A stretch of DNA of 64,000 bases from Amantichitinum ursilacus (GCF_001294205.1 NZ_LAQT01000032.1:1-64000), one strand, 5' to 3'; positions 23,201-32,211 are shown, counted from the first letter of the stretch. Notes: generated by a model not told the origin, from the letters alone. Numbers and translations are program-made.

Positions 23201-23377
23201 GAGGCGCACAGCCTGGTATTTACGGCGGGCGACTCAAAAGGAGCGATGGCTGTACCGCTGGATTCACAGCCGAGTTGGTGGAATTTAAAGCAGGTCAGCC
23301 GCCTGCGTATCGACCTTGATACGGCAGGTGCATGTGGGGCAATAGTGGTGAAAAACCTGACATTGTCGCAGCGCTGA
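20210..23377 (+). CDS. Large polytopic membrane protein, putative GT-C-type glycosyltransferase
   Basis: A 1,055-residue protein. The first 650 or so residues contain many hydrophobic helices. An external loop at about 308-345 holds D314-D315 (SADDYHFGE) and then QYIPAHGIIDDYSTGF, reminiscent of the acidic loop of GT-C enzymes that use polyprenyl-phosphate sugars. The last 400 or so residues are soluble and probably periplasmic, ending in a beta-rich segment. No family is firmly recognised. It lies at the edge of the polysaccharide locus, on the opposite strand, and may add a side-branch sugar. Codon use is less GC-biased than in rng. Start ATG 20210; an rRNA-like ribosome-binding site is not obvious. 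Confidence 0.6.
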   Translation: MIRSYLPVERLGLAAACISICAMVLTIIFGIHIAPTYPDFIAGYPGWSATGKWQDLAAGPAFILALVMSAAGLGRRIIIEREGDLPSPEREAFSRQLLYWSLPALMGALLLVGHPETDSRLFYLSGISVMVVSFIARQSSETNGLSPAESGMALVCVWGLALSPFSVHLAATRFFLRDFASEKTAVHAAGLLLLCGMMALVFLGRYRPVIVRRLLPLALLVTQLTLSLFFLVLLPAGLIDPSGTLRHYPVTPALYIAVGAVTLAALVDVIRRYLRSAPAGTEASLYPLVSPWSLLALLMALHVGHTQPPIVSADDYHFGEILLSWWSWLNGAQPYTQYIPAHGIIDDYSTGFVSWLFLGGDAGTFSEGTRLAYAVMAIPTFFALRRTTSSTLLSFMALYAFEGRLVWLFFTLFLALWFDQALWRRPGRWLIVWCYSVPVLLLGVPAQGALLIAAATPTALLAVWRWWHSPARQDWKQGALALAVLLALLLATPAASMILQGLIYLRENGPINQLAYGIGWALSWTTPAARSVLMYDLARMSWMPVAAFCAYAVFCSMRRRPFPGVSLRVAALGLIFCLLMIPYTMGRIDPVGTSRTGVVSLFCWTLLLPIMCHACGPRIANVKALLLLLMALAGGLLGSPPAELSNLRSVAHANIQTPPMRDVAAAGLPRLGMGYFYDDHWRRLVSVAHILNTELPPRSPYLDLTSRNGLYFYTDRPPLLPVTAAYNMAPLSQQQKAVDIVSRKRPALALLEVDNIVHDGGGLALRAPVLYRYAMQHYTPEMNDGYVIGHLDSWTKPARLLAYAQDALIDARWDHGVDRNAPMIAVSDHNSLPLLQPGDEVTLASGERRAIRSLNLAENIVTLTGTQLKAAEGRVLTIAIPPARTAQYRTALQERAFAIHDLQMLPAAWGRSWASLQRRTTDERPIAPSPVDTHDIRAAGGVWQIAGPDPQLVFDISSLKTSGAARGMLHFDFECLSASSTPRIQIFWWGDAEGGASEAHSLVFTAGDSKGAMAVPLDSQPSWWNLKQVSRLRIDLDTAGACGAIVVKNLTLSQR

Positions 23378-23385
23378 GCAAACAC

Positions 23386-23411
23386 CCCCGTCACCTGATT
23401 CAGTGACGGGG
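23386..23411. terminator. Hairpin between convergent genes, probable terminator
   Basis: A 9-bp stem CCCCGTCAC/GTGACGGGG with an 8-base loop lies between the stops of the membrane-protein gene and the WecA-like gene. There is no strong T run, so it is a weak or Rho-assisted terminator at best. Confidence 0.45.
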
Positions 23412-23430
23412 CGATACGCTCACAGCCAAC

Positions 23431-24543
23431 TTAACGGTGGCGCTTGCGACTGGTACGGCTACGCACCACCAACCACCGCGGAGCTCGAAACCGGATAATG
23501 CAGCGATACAACCAGAGATAAGCAAAGACAAACAACAGCGCGGAACATTGCAGCGCCCACGTGTTGTTCCATAGTAATACCGCCGGGATAACGCCCAGCG
23601 AAGACAACAGCCACAAGTACGGTGAAGTCATCGAATTACGAAATACCTTGTGCCGGGGATCGGGACTTCCCACGGTCCAGCGCATCAAGCGCTTGTACAC
23701 AAGCTGGTGCAGATGTGCAGCGTCGGGCAAGCCTGGATTCGATTGCCGGGAAACCCTTCGCATCATGGTAAAAACGGTTTCGACTACCGGATAACTAACC
23801 AGCAAAAAAGCGAACCATGGCGAAACCTGGGGATTACGGGCTACCAACAGCACAACCAGGGCACCGATCCAGAAGCCCAGAAGGTAAGCGCCACCATCGC
23901 CCAGGAAGATCAGGCCGCGCGGCCAATTCCAGAACAAAAAGCCGAGGCATGCGCCAATGCCGGCGACCGCCATGGCCCAAACCAGATGGTCCGACAGTAT
24001 GAAGGCAACGTAACCGATGCCCGCAAGCATGATGGCCGCTACGGCAGCGGACAGACCGTTGTATCCATCGATGAAATTAAGGGCGTTGGTAACACCCGCC
24101 AGCGCGACCACAGTAATTATGAAGGAGCAGGCCGGTATAGCGAGCACGGGATCAATAAACGGGACATCCATTCGCAACACTCGCACGCCAAGAAAACACC
24201 AGGCTAGCGCCGCCGACAACACAATGCTCGCCATGCGTATCAGCACGCCACCACGCTTGCTGATGTCTTCAAACAAGCCACTGGCAAAGGCAGGCAAGGC
24301 GACTGCAAGCATTTGAAGAAAGTAAGGGTGCTCCGCTTTCCCACGGAACCAGAGCACCCCCCAACAGGCAACGAGCGCAATGGCGATGGCAATCCCGCCG
24401 ACGCGCGGCACAGGTTGGACGTGGAATTTTTGCACGCCCCCCATGTCCGAATCGGCGCTGAAGCGGGCGTGAAGATGACTGCTGCGGACCAGCCACATTG
24501 AGGCTAGAAAGGCGACCGCAAACGAAAAGACGATTGGAAGCAC
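23431..24543 (-). CDS. Undecaprenyl-phosphate sugar-1-phosphate transferase (WecA/TagO-like)
   Basis: Initiates glycan synthesis by transferring a HexNAc-1-phosphate (or similar) to undecaprenyl phosphate. The 370 residues carry about ten membrane helices and the family motifs FHVQPVPRVGG, NALNFIDGYNGLS, FLGDGGAYLLGF and, near the C-terminus, DAAHLHQLVYKR. The start is GTG at 24543 with a weak ribosome-binding site. It is the last gene of the long minus-strand polysaccharide series, 50 bases after a GT2 gene. The sugar donor is not evident from sequence; GlcNAc is the commonest in the family. Confidence 0.88.
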   Translation of the reverse strand: MLPIVFSFAVAFLASMWLVRSSHLHARFSADSDMGGVQKFHVQPVPRVGGIAIAIALVACWGVLWFRGKAEHPYFLQMLAVALPAFASGLFEDISKRGGVLIRMASIVLSAALAWCFLGVRVLRMDVPFIDPVLAIPACSFIITVVALAGVTNALNFIDGYNGLSAAVAAIMLAGIGYVAFILSDHLVWAMAVAGIGACLGFLFWNWPRGLIFLGDGGAYLLGFWIGALVVLLVARNPQVSPWFAFLLVSYPVVETVFTMMRRVSRQSNPGLPDAAHLHQLVYKRLMRWTVGSPDPRHKVFRNSMTSPYLWLLSSLGVIPAVLLWNNTWALQCSALLFVFAYLWLYRCIIRFRAPRWLVVRSRTSRKRHR

Positions 24544-24593
24544 GCGATGTGTTCTTTATGGCTGCAATTTATAAGGCCTATTATGACTCGATT

Positions 24594-25415
24594 CTATAGT
24601 CCGAGGTCATGTTCGGCGCGCTTGTTACGTATACGCCTGTAAGTATCGCTGAACCAACCCCAGCGATTGAAATACCGGATAGCAGACATGATGTGGTATG
24701 CAAGCAAGCGCGGGTTGCGGTAAGAACCCTTGGCATAATCATGAACCGCCGTTGCGTCGGGGAAGTAGCAAGTACTCCATTGCATGCCAATCCGCCTGCA
24801 AAGGTCGGTATCTTCCAGATACATAAAGTAGCGAGGGTCAAACCCCCCGCAATGTTGCAAAGCATCCCGGCGCAGCAACATAAAACAGCCCGACAACACC
24901 GGGATGTCCGCAGGGCTTGCGTAAGACCAATATCGCAGTTCATATCGATCGCGCAGCTTGCGTTTCAGTGCGCAATCCGGCAAAAAACGTCTGAACAAAA
25001 GGTCCAAAGGCGTCGGCAGTAGTTTACACAAATGTTGCAGTCGACCATCCGGATACTCAATGCGTGGCATTAATTGCCCCACCTCGGGGTGTGTATCAAG
25101 GTATTCGAGCATGCGTAGCATGCTGCCAGCATCAAAGCTGATGTCCGGATTAACGACTAAGTGATATGGGGTATCGACGTCACGCAACGCCGACAGAGCC
25201 AGGTTGTGGCCTTTGCCATAGCCATGATTGACGCCCGTGCACAGATATTGCCAACCTTGACGATTAACGTAATCGCGCAATTGGGTGTCATTGCCGTTAT
25301 CCACCACGCAAATAGCGGCATATGCAAGTGCGGTCAGAGAGGTAAACAAAGGATTCAACTGCATCAGCGGTGTGCGGTATACAACCACCGAAATGCTCAA
25401 ACGGATTTCACTCAT
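24594..25415 (-). CDS. GT2 glycosyltransferase, rhamnosyltransferase-like
   Basis: A 273-residue cytoplasmic GT-A enzyme. The nucleotide-sugar domain starts LSISVVVYRTP, has VNPDISF as the DxD-like site and ends with the GGFDPRYFMYLEDTDLCRRI signature shared with WbbL-type rhamnosyltransferases. It probably adds L-rhamnose from dTDP-rhamnose made by the rml genes upstream; the linkage is unknown. Its start overlaps the preceding GT gene by 4 bases (ATGA), so translation is coupled. Confidence 0.85.
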   Translation of the reverse strand: MSEIRLSISVVVYRTPLMQLNPLFTSLTALAYAAICVVDNGNDTQLRDYVNRQGWQYLCTGVNHGYGKGHNLALSALRDVDTPYHLVVNPDISFDAGSMLRMLEYLDTHPEVGQLMPRIEYPDGRLQHLCKLLPTPLDLLFRRFLPDCALKRKLRDRYELRYWSYASPADIPVLSGCFMLLRRDALQHCGGFDPRYFMYLEDTDLCRRIGMQWSTCYFPDATAVHDYAKGSYRNPRLLAYHIMSAIRYFNRWGWFSDTYRRIRNKRAEHDLGL

Positions 25416-26290
25416 GGGGCTCGCCCGGTTTTACCGCGCAACCCGTCCCACAGCCCGCGCAGCATCATGTACGCGTGGCGCCGACGCTGTCGGGTAAAGA
25501 TCGCATAAACCACAAATCGCAAGGGCAGTTTATAAAGCTCAATCCATTTCCATTCGCGTGGAATGTAGGCACGCTTCATCAATGCAATGCAATTGCGAAA
25601 ATAATAATAATGTCGCAGCGGTGAATGTAGCGGATACGATCGCCCGAACACTTTAACGGGTTCATCGCCCAGCGAGTGTTGCATCGTAACCGCTGGCCAG
25701 CCGTAGCTGCGCCAGCCCTGCGCCCGGGCGCGCAACCCCCACTCGATATCGACAAAGTCGATGAACAAGCGCTCATCCATTGGCCCGATCTGCTGCCAGG
25801 CCCGTGATGGAATACACGTGCCCGAAGTGATCAGATAATCAGCTTCGATCAGTGCCTCACCTTGCGCGGGATGTCGCACAATCCTGCCGCCGACCAACTG
25901 AATAAATGGCGCGCGCTGTTGCAAGCGGCGATCAAAATAGGCCGGGCCGATTTGCGCCACCGGCTCTCCATCCAAGGCCTGCAATTGTGCGACGACACCA
26001 TTAACCATGGCGGCCTCTGGCTCACTATCCTGATCAAACAGAAAAAGATAGTCACAACCTTGAGCCAGCAGCCGTGCAACGCCTTGGTTGAGTGCGGCGG
26101 CCACGCCGAGGTTTCGCCCGTTGGCAATCAAGTCAACATGCGCATATCGGTTGGACAACGTCTGTAACGCCGCAGGGCATTGCGCCGAATTATCGACGAC
26201 AGCGACAGCGCCAAATAACTCTTGCCACTTTTCAATGCCGCTGAGGGCAGCCTCGTCCGGATGATAGGTAACTACGACGGCACCTATCAT
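25412..26290 (-). CDS. GT2 glycosyltransferase, rhamnosyltransferase-like
   Basis: A 292-residue GT-A enzyme starting IGAVVVTYHPDEAAL. LFDQDSEPEAAMV carries the DxD motif (DQDS), and MDERLFIDFVDIEWGLRAR matches the ED-type base region of RfbF-like rhamnosyltransferases. C-terminal basic helices may sit on the membrane. It overlaps the next GT gene by 4 bases. Its ATG also overlaps, by an ATGA junction, the end of a short frame (26287-26413) that could be the lost tail of the upstream HAD gene. Confidence 0.85.
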   Translation of the reverse strand: MIGAVVVTYHPDEAALSGIEKWQELFGAVAVVDNSAQCPAALQTLSNRYAHVDLIANGRNLGVAAALNQGVARLLAQGCDYLFLFDQDSEPEAAMVNGVVAQLQALDGEPVAQIGPAYFDRRLQQRAPFIQLVGGRIVRHPAQGEALIEADYLITSGTCIPSRAWQQIGPMDERLFIDFVDIEWGLRARAQGWRSYGWPAVTMQHSLGDEPVKVFGRSYPLHSPLRHYYYFRNCIALMKRAYIPREWKWIELYKLPLRFVVYAIFTRQRRRHAYMMLRGLWDGLRGKTGRAP

Positions 26291-26413
26291 GACGCAACCC
26301 GCTCGAAGCCTCGCCGACCCGCATCGATGCGGATAGCGGGGCGTGGAAAACGAACATGGTATTTCAGCAAATCCGGTAATCCTGATTGATGCATATAGAC
26401 ATGGGGCGCCCGG
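26287..26413 (-). pseudogene. Possible frameshifted C-terminal tail of the HAD gene
   Basis: Right after the HAD stop at 26414, another reading frame continues without interruption to a TGA at 26287 that overlaps the next ATG as ATGA. It encodes a protein-like stretch (YMHQSGLPDLLKYHVRFPRP). Tight overlaps are usual in this operon, so this could be the original end of the HAD protein, cut off by a one-base shift at about 26420-26450. Chance is not excluded. A true double-frame remnant would show conservation in relatives. Confidence 0.35.
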
Positions 26414-28261
26414 TCAGGCCGACAGGCGCCTGTATGCCGCTGGCCACATATCCCGTTTGGCACGCGCGCCTTCGTGTGGAAACGACTCCGGGCTGGCGAT
26501 GCAGATGTGATAATTAGCTGTGCTAGCCCAGTTATCGAAATTATTGATCCATCCAAGCGACGCGGCCAGGAAATGCGGGGGATCGAGAATAATATTCACA
26601 AACAGATGCGCTAGTTCTTCCGCCGTCGCATCGACGTCCAGCGTATTCAACAGCTGACGAGCCTTGCGATAGCCCGCCAATGATCCAGCATTGATCCGGG
26701 CGACGACTTGTTCAATGTCGTAATTGATTCCGCGGCACTGATCTTTGACCACTTTCACCGGCAGCACCGTGCGTTCCCCGAAATGCGCACCCGCATCAAA
26801 ACCGATCGTGGCGCCTTCGGGTGCGGAGAAGAACATTTCGATCGGCACCCGGTTGTCGTAAACCTGAGCTAGCCAAGCCGGATCACACAAACTGGGGTCG
26901 AGCAATGCCTTCATCTGCAGGCGCGCCGCGCGGGCCCGCCGCGACGGGGTATCCGCGAGACAAAAGTAATACCCGATTACCTCGACATCAAACATTGATT
27001 TGACCGCGGTTTCGAACGCGTCTTGCGTTGTGCCGCTCCAGCCTATATCGACAAAGCCCAGCCGCATGCCATCGCGAATTCCCATTTCAAGCAGATAACG
27101 ATATAGGCCAGCGCGCGTGTCATAGGCGTGGCGCACAATTAGCTTTTTATGCAGACGCAAAAGATGGCGTACGTGTTCGTGCAATTCCGCCGTGATAACA
27201 ATGTCACGCGTCAAACCAGCAGCAAATACGGCTTCGTCAGAGGGCAGAGGTAGACCGATACGGGCAAAATAATCGTCCACCGAAAAATAATCGCTTCCCG
27301 AAATCAGGAACTCGAGGTGAGCCTCAAAATTGTGTTCATTAATCTGTGCCAGCGTGTAGGCGACGCGGGAGCCATGCATATAGGCAAAAGGCACGTCGAC
27401 CGGCTCATCGGCAAAAACCTGGTTCAGCAAATGGCCATCGCGTGATACAAGGCAAAGCAGGTCCGGCGTATCTTCAGTGCAGACCGAGCGTAACCATTGC
27501 GAAAACGCCAACAACCCCACCGCACCGCAATAAGTGCCAGCGCCTTCAAGCGGGTCGGTGCCACGATGTTGTTTGACTTCAAGCCTCAACAGCTCTTCAA
27601 GTACGGAGGTAACCGGCGTTTTTGCAAGATGGCGGTGTTTGATATCGACAGGGCAATAATGCACGCCGGTCAGCCCGCGGCTTTGGGCCCGCTGCACGTC
27701 GGAGATGTAATTGTCCCCGATATGGGCAATATCGCCGGTTTCGACGCCAAGCGTCGTTGCAACCTGCAAATACAGTTCGCCCGTGTCGCGTTTGGTGGCA
27801 TTGCTATCGCTAGAGACAAAAACCCGCTCTGGCTGGAGGCCAAAATCCTTGCAAAGCGCAGCGATGAAATCGCCGGGCAAATACATGTCCGAAATAACAA
27901 CTACCCGTTTACCCGCAGCGACCGCGTATTGAAACAACGCGCAAGCGGCAGCACTGGGTCGCGTTAGCGCACGCTCAAACGCCAACTCAGACGCAAACAG
28001 TTCATCACGGTTATAACCAGGAATCTGCATTCCATCATAAATGTCTGCCAGCGTGATTTCCTTGCGGCCGCTTGCCAACATGCGCTGAAATGCCACCCCC
28101 TGTGCCTGCTGACGTATGCGCCGGAAATCCGCAATGCCGTGCTGCAAACCGACCAGATCAAATACGACTTCCGGCTCGGGCATGATCCGGTAGCACAAAG
28201 TGTCATAAAAATCGAAAGATATGATTTTGTGATTGTCTATTTGTTCTTTGATTTGAAGCAC
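26414..28261 (-). CDS. HAD-superfamily protein of a polysaccharide locus, two-domain
   Basis: A 615-residue protein. The N-terminal HAD domain (about 1-215) has ISFDFYDTLCYR as motif I, VVVISDMYLPGDF as motif II and IGDNYISDV as the metal motif IV. The C-terminal 400 residues include a second conserved region (LLCLVSRDGHLL, RLGFVDIGWSGTTQDAF) found in large HAD proteins of O-antigen and capsule loci; its function is unknown to me. It probably acts on a phosphorylated sugar or glycan intermediate in the cytoplasm. The start is GTG at 28261, 5 bases after the upstream stop, with a poor ribosome-binding site. The gene may once have ended at 26287 (see the adjacent tail). Confidence 0.75.
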   Translation of the reverse strand: MLQIKEQIDNHKIISFDFYDTLCYRIMPEPEVVFDLVGLQHGIADFRRIRQQAQGVAFQRMLASGRKEITLADIYDGMQIPGYNRDELFASELAFERALTRPSAAACALFQYAVAAGKRVVVISDMYLPGDFIAALCKDFGLQPERVFVSSDSNATKRDTGELYLQVATTLGVETGDIAHIGDNYISDVQRAQSRGLTGVHYCPVDIKHRHLAKTPVTSVLEELLRLEVKQHRGTDPLEGAGTYCGAVGLLAFSQWLRSVCTEDTPDLLCLVSRDGHLLNQVFADEPVDVPFAYMHGSRVAYTLAQINEHNFEAHLEFLISGSDYFSVDDYFARIGLPLPSDEAVFAAGLTRDIVITAELHEHVRHLLRLHKKLIVRHAYDTRAGLYRYLLEMGIRDGMRLGFVDIGWSGTTQDAFETAVKSMFDVEVIGYYFCLADTPSRRARAARLQMKALLDPSLCDPAWLAQVYDNRVPIEMFFSAPEGATIGFDAGAHFGERTVLPVKVVKDQCRGINYDIEQVVARINAGSLAGYRKARQLLNTLDVDATAEELAHLFVNIILDPPHFLAASLGWINNFDNWASTANYHICIASPESFPHEGARAKRDMWPAAYRRLSA

Positions 28262-28266
28262 GGAAA

Positions 28267-31200
28267 TTACCAGTTGGTCAGAAATTCACCGCTGTTCGGG
28301 TGCAAATTCGGGTTGTAAAACGGATCGCGTCCAAATAATTGTGGATGATTGCGATAGAGGATTTTCTTTTCTCCGTGTAAGCGTTTTAGCTTGGCTGGAT
28401 CAATGTCATCAAGCCCGCGGCTTACAGATTCATAATGATACAATCGGGCCGCCTGCGCGACCACGTTAAAATAGCCCGCTGCGTATAACTTGAAACATAA
28501 GTCGACATCGTTATACCCAATCGCTAACGACTCATTAAAGCCGCCGACGCGTTGGAATTTATCGCGGGACACGAGAAGGCAAGCCGCGGTAACGGCCAGC
28601 CAGTTATAGTCGAGCAATGAACGACCAAAGTAATACGGGTGAGACGGATCGCGGTCATAGAATGCATGCCCAGGTCCATCAGCCAGATTCACCACGCCAC
28701 AGTGCTGCAAAGTGCCATGTTCAAACAATAGCCGGGCACCCACCGCGCCCACATGGGGCAATTGCGCAAAGCCCAACATGCGCTCAAGCCAATCTCCTTC
28801 AATGACCTCGGTGTCATTATTTAAAAACAGCAGATAATCGCCAGTGGCTGCAGCGACGCCTTTATTATTGATTGCTGAAAAATTGAACGGTCCCGCGGCG
28901 TCTACAATACGCGCCATGCTCTCGCGTTCAAGCTGGCTGAAGCAAGCCAGGCTTTCAGCTTCTTCACTGCCGTTGTCGACCACAATAATTTCGTAATTCA
29001 GGTATGTGGTCTTGCTGACGATCGAGTCGATACAACGCCGTAGATAATCGATCTTGTCGCGTGTAGGAATAATGATCGATACCTTCGGATTGCCATCGAC
29101 TGCGTATTTGATTCGATATTGGCCCGGCATCTGCGGCACCGGCTCCAGTTCGCCGCGCAAGCCACGGCGCGCCAATGCATCCAGTTTAGCCTTGCGCAGC
29201 GAATCGATCGCGTAAGGCTTTGCCTCGGCGCTGGCGGCGATCGAGCCCGAGTGTATCCGCCAGTGATAAAGCACTTCCGGAATATGCGCGACGCCGTGCC
29301 AGACCTCGCTCATACGCAGCACCAGATCGTAGTCCTGCGCGCCCTCATAGCCCACGCGAAACCCGCCGACGCGCTCGAACAACGCGCGGCTGAAACATGA
29401 GAGATGACAGGTATACATGATGCTCATGAAGGCATCAGGTGACCACGCGGGTTTGAAGAACGGTTCGCTGAACCGCCCCGCCTCGTCGATTTTGTCCTCG
29501 TCCGAATAAATGTATTCGGCTCCCGTTGCCGCAATACACTTAGCCATCTTGTAGAGCGCGTCGGGCGTGTACAGATCGTCGTGATCCAGCAGGGCGATAT
29601 AGTCGCCAGTGGCCAAGGCGGCGGCCGCATTTGAAGCGGCCGAGATTCCGCCATTGGTGGTCTGAAAAGCGACCTTGATTCGCGGATCGGTGATTGATTG
29701 CAGGTAACGGCGAGTCTTTTCATCGCTGCTAAAGTCATCGGCGATGCAAAGCTCCCAATGGGGATACCACTGCGCCTGGACCGACTCGATCATCGCCTGT
29801 AGCTGGCGTAAATCAGTGTTGTAGGTCGGCGTAACCACCGAAAATAACGGCGCCGCGGCCATGTTGGCGATTTCTGCGGCAATGTCACTCGTGAACGCGG
29901 GATCACGATAATGCCAGGCAGTGGGCAAAGAGCCTTTTTGCACCGGGGGAGCCATAACATTCGCAAGATCGGCAGGCAAGCGGCGATAGAGGCGCAATTT
30001 AAGGCCATGTAACCCTTCATGACGCAGTACCGACAATACGCGACGAAATGCTGCCGCCGGGCCGCCCTGCCGTTTGATCATGCGTGGCATGGCGCGCGCG
30101 CCTCTGCGAGCGGCGCCAACATACAAGGCCACCCGGCCCTTGCGCAGCGGCGAGGCGCCTCCGAAAGCAGCGCCCACCCACCGTACCGGCGCTGCCACAC
30201 GCCAACTGGTGGAACTGCGCAAGGCGGCTATCTCGTGCCGCAACGCGTTAACCTCGCCCACCAGATCGCTGGCACTGGCCTCACGCTCGCTTAACAATCT
30301 GTTTTGTTCGCCAAGGCGCTGCGACATGACCTCTTTTTCCTTCTTGAAGCGTGCCAACAGGCCTTCGCTTTCTGCAATTTTTTTCAGCTGCCCCTTGCTG
30401 GCCAGCATGAGTTTTTCACGCTCGGATTCCAGCAACTGGCAACGCAGGCTGGCTTCGGCAATCGCTGTCATCATCGCGCGGCTGTTATGGCGCAACACGC
30501 CGATGCCTGCCTTGGCGTACACGGCACGCAATGTCACCGGAGCAGACGCAGCCGCCAACGTAGCCGAATCGATTGAGGGAAAAATCTGCGGATCGTCGTT
30601 ATCGCATTGCAATAACAAACCGCGCTGCTCCAGCGCGGGCACACTGACAATATTGACCAATGCGCCCAGCCCGTACTCCGTCCCGTCCCAACGCCAAATT
30701 ACATTGCCCGCCGCATCGTCAAGCCGTAGCTCGCTCAGCATCAGCATCTCGGGCTGTGCTACCGGGTCCAGCCGCAGCGCAGTCAAAGGCACGGAGGGTA
30801 GCTGGAATTCAATCACCGACGGTTCGGTACCCCATTGCCCAAAATGGCGCAGGCAATTGAGTTCGTTGAAGCTCTCCTGGGTGGTCGCAAAATACAGCGC
30901 TGCAAAAAAATAGCCTTTTGGCAATTTATTGGTGCTTGATTTTGGTGACGACCAACCCGTGCGGCTAGCGGTTTGGTAATGAGCCAGCACAGCCCCGTCA
31001 TCCATGCACGCGCTTGCCAAGCTGGCGTTGTACTGTTCAAACGATGCCGCGCGCACATGCGTCAACCAGGCCAGCAGCCTGCGTGGTTGCAGCAGCAGCG
31101 CCGAGGGAAGATGAAAGCGGGTCAGTATCCACGCCAGCACATTTTCCTTTTGCTCCGGCCAGGGCGCATCTGCAGCGGTTAGCAAGGTGGCAATGTCGTG

Positions 31201-32211
31201 GCCATCCCCAGCGGCATCGAGATGGCTATGTCCCAACACTACCAGCGGCTTGCGCCACAACATGGCTTGCAGACCCACGCTGGAGCTGACCGAAACCACG
31301 CCATGCACAAAGGGCATCAAGTAATGCGACGTTCCGTATACCACGCGGAACATCGGGTGCCAGACAAAATTGGGATAACGCACCGTCAGGTAGTCGATTA
31401 CCTCAGGGCGCAGGATTTCGTATTCAGGATGCTCGCAAACCACGACCGCAACGTGCGGAGGCGTGGCTTCCAGCACATTGATCAACAAATCGTACTGATC
31501 TTTGAACGTGGCATTGGCGTCGTAAGCATAAAAGTTGGAAAACTGCAGCGGTAACAGAATTGCCGAGGAGAATTGCGCAATGGTCTCCCCGACATACGCG
31601 TAAACCGGGTTGCTCTGATCAGCCCGCGCAGTGCAATACCGCTCGCGAATCAGGGCGACAACCTGCTCGGCATCTTTCGAAGGTTTGATATTCTGGATTT
31701 CATCCGCAAACCGCCCCAGCATCCCAGCAGAAAACATCCCGCATGGATCGAGGTAGATGGTTTCAGGAAACGGAGGCCGCGAAATCATTCCGAGTTCGAA
31801 ATGAAACGTTTGTGCATGGGGAAACGCAGTCGCGAGAAAAGGCGCTGGCGAAAACGTGATGCAGATATCCGGAACAAAATCCCCGAGCTTGCCAGCAATC
31901 AAGTGTGCCATGGAAGCGAGGACCGGCGCGTCGTTCAAGCCCAGATACCAGCGCGAGGCAGCGTCCAGCGCGTTGGCCCCAAACGCCGGGATCAACTCGG
32001 ATTGGCCAATTGTCACCACCCTGCCTTGCCCCAGCACCTGACGCGCAGTCACTCCGAGCGCGCTACCGGTAACACAGGCAAATTCATGCACCTGGGCATC
32101 GTCCGCGCCCAGAGAAGACACCATGCGGTGCATGAAATCAAGGAGCCATCCTTTTTTCCAGAGCGGATTATCGCGCTCAACCAACGGCTCCACATAAAAC
32201 AGGATATTCAT
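28267..32211 (-). CDS. Giant multi-module glycosyltransferase (N-terminal unknown module + coiled coil + two GT2 domains)
   Basis: A 1,314-residue protein. Residues 1 to about 440 form a module with a surface-polysaccharide transferase look (SVGLQAMLWRKPLVVLGHS near 330-350), not firmly assigned. After a probable beta domain come a coiled coil at about 590-665 (ESEREKLMLASKGQLKKIAE) and a basic linker. GT2 domain 1 starts near 785 (FSVVTPTYNT) with LLDHDD as DxD near 870. GT2 domain 2 starts near 1042 (VSIIIPTRDK) with FLNNDTEV near 1129 and GYNDVDLCFKL. Such proteins can polymerise or build alternating linkages, with the coiled coil setting chain length (an inference from WbbB and WbdA-like systems). 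The ATG at 32211 lies 4 bases after the upstream stop. Confidence 0.85.
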   Translation of the reverse strand: MNILFYVEPLVERDNPLWKKGWLLDFMHRMVSSLGADDAQVHEFACVTGSALGVTARQVLGQGRVVTIGQSELIPAFGANALDAASRWYLGLNDAPVLASMAHLIAGKLGDFVPDICITFSPAPFLATAFPHAQTFHFELGMISRPPFPETIYLDPCGMFSAGMLGRFADEIQNIKPSKDAEQVVALIRERYCTARADQSNPVYAYVGETIAQFSSAILLPLQFSNFYAYDANATFKDQYDLLINVLEATPPHVAVVVCEHPEYEILRPEVIDYLTVRYPNFVWHPMFRVVYGTSHYLMPFVHGVVSVSSSVGLQAMLWRKPLVVLGHSHLDAAGDGHDIATLLTAADAPWPEQKENVLAWILTRFHLPSALLLQPRRLLAWLTHVRAASFEQYNASLASACMDDGAVLAHYQTASRTGWSSPKSSTNKLPKGYFFAALYFATTQESFNELNCLRHFGQWGTEPSVIEFQLPSVPLTALRLDPVAQPEMLMLSELRLDDAAGNVIWRWDGTEYGLGALVNIVSVPALEQRGLLLQCDNDDPQIFPSIDSATLAAASAPVTLRAVYAKAGIGVLRHNSRAMMTAIAEASLRCQLLESEREKLMLASKGQLKKIAESEGLLARFKKEKEVMSQRLGEQNRLLSEREASASDLVGEVNALRHEIAALRSSTSWRVAAPVRWVGAAFGGASPLRKGRVALYVGAARRGARAMPRMIKRQGGPAAAFRRVLSVLRHEGLHGLKLRLYRRLPADLANVMAPPVQKGSLPTAWHYRDPAFTSDIAAEIANMAAAPLFSVVTPTYNTDLRQLQAMIESVQAQWYPHWELCIADDFSSDEKTRRYLQSITDPRIKVAFQTTNGGISAASNAAAALATGDYIALLDHDDLYTPDALYKMAKCIAATGAEYIYSDEDKIDEAGRFSEPFFKPAWSPDAFMSIMYTCHLSCFSRALFERVGGFRVGYEGAQDYDLVLRMSEVWHGVAHIPEVLYHWRIHSGSIAASAEAKPYAIDSLRKAKLDALARRGLRGELEPVPQMPGQYRIKYAVDGNPKVSIIIPTRDKIDYLRRCIDSIVSKTTYLNYEIIVVDNGSEEAESLACFSQLERESMARIVDAAGPFNFSAINNKGVAAATGDYLLFLNNDTEVIEGDWLERMLGFAQLPHVGAVGARLLFEHGTLQHCGVVNLADGPGHAFYDRDPSHPYYFGRSLLDYNWLAVTAACLLVSRDKFQRVGGFNESLAIGYNDVDLCFKLYAAGYFNVVAQAARLYHYESVSRGLDDIDPAKLKRLHGEKKILYRNHPQLFGRDPFYNPNLHPNSGEFLTNW

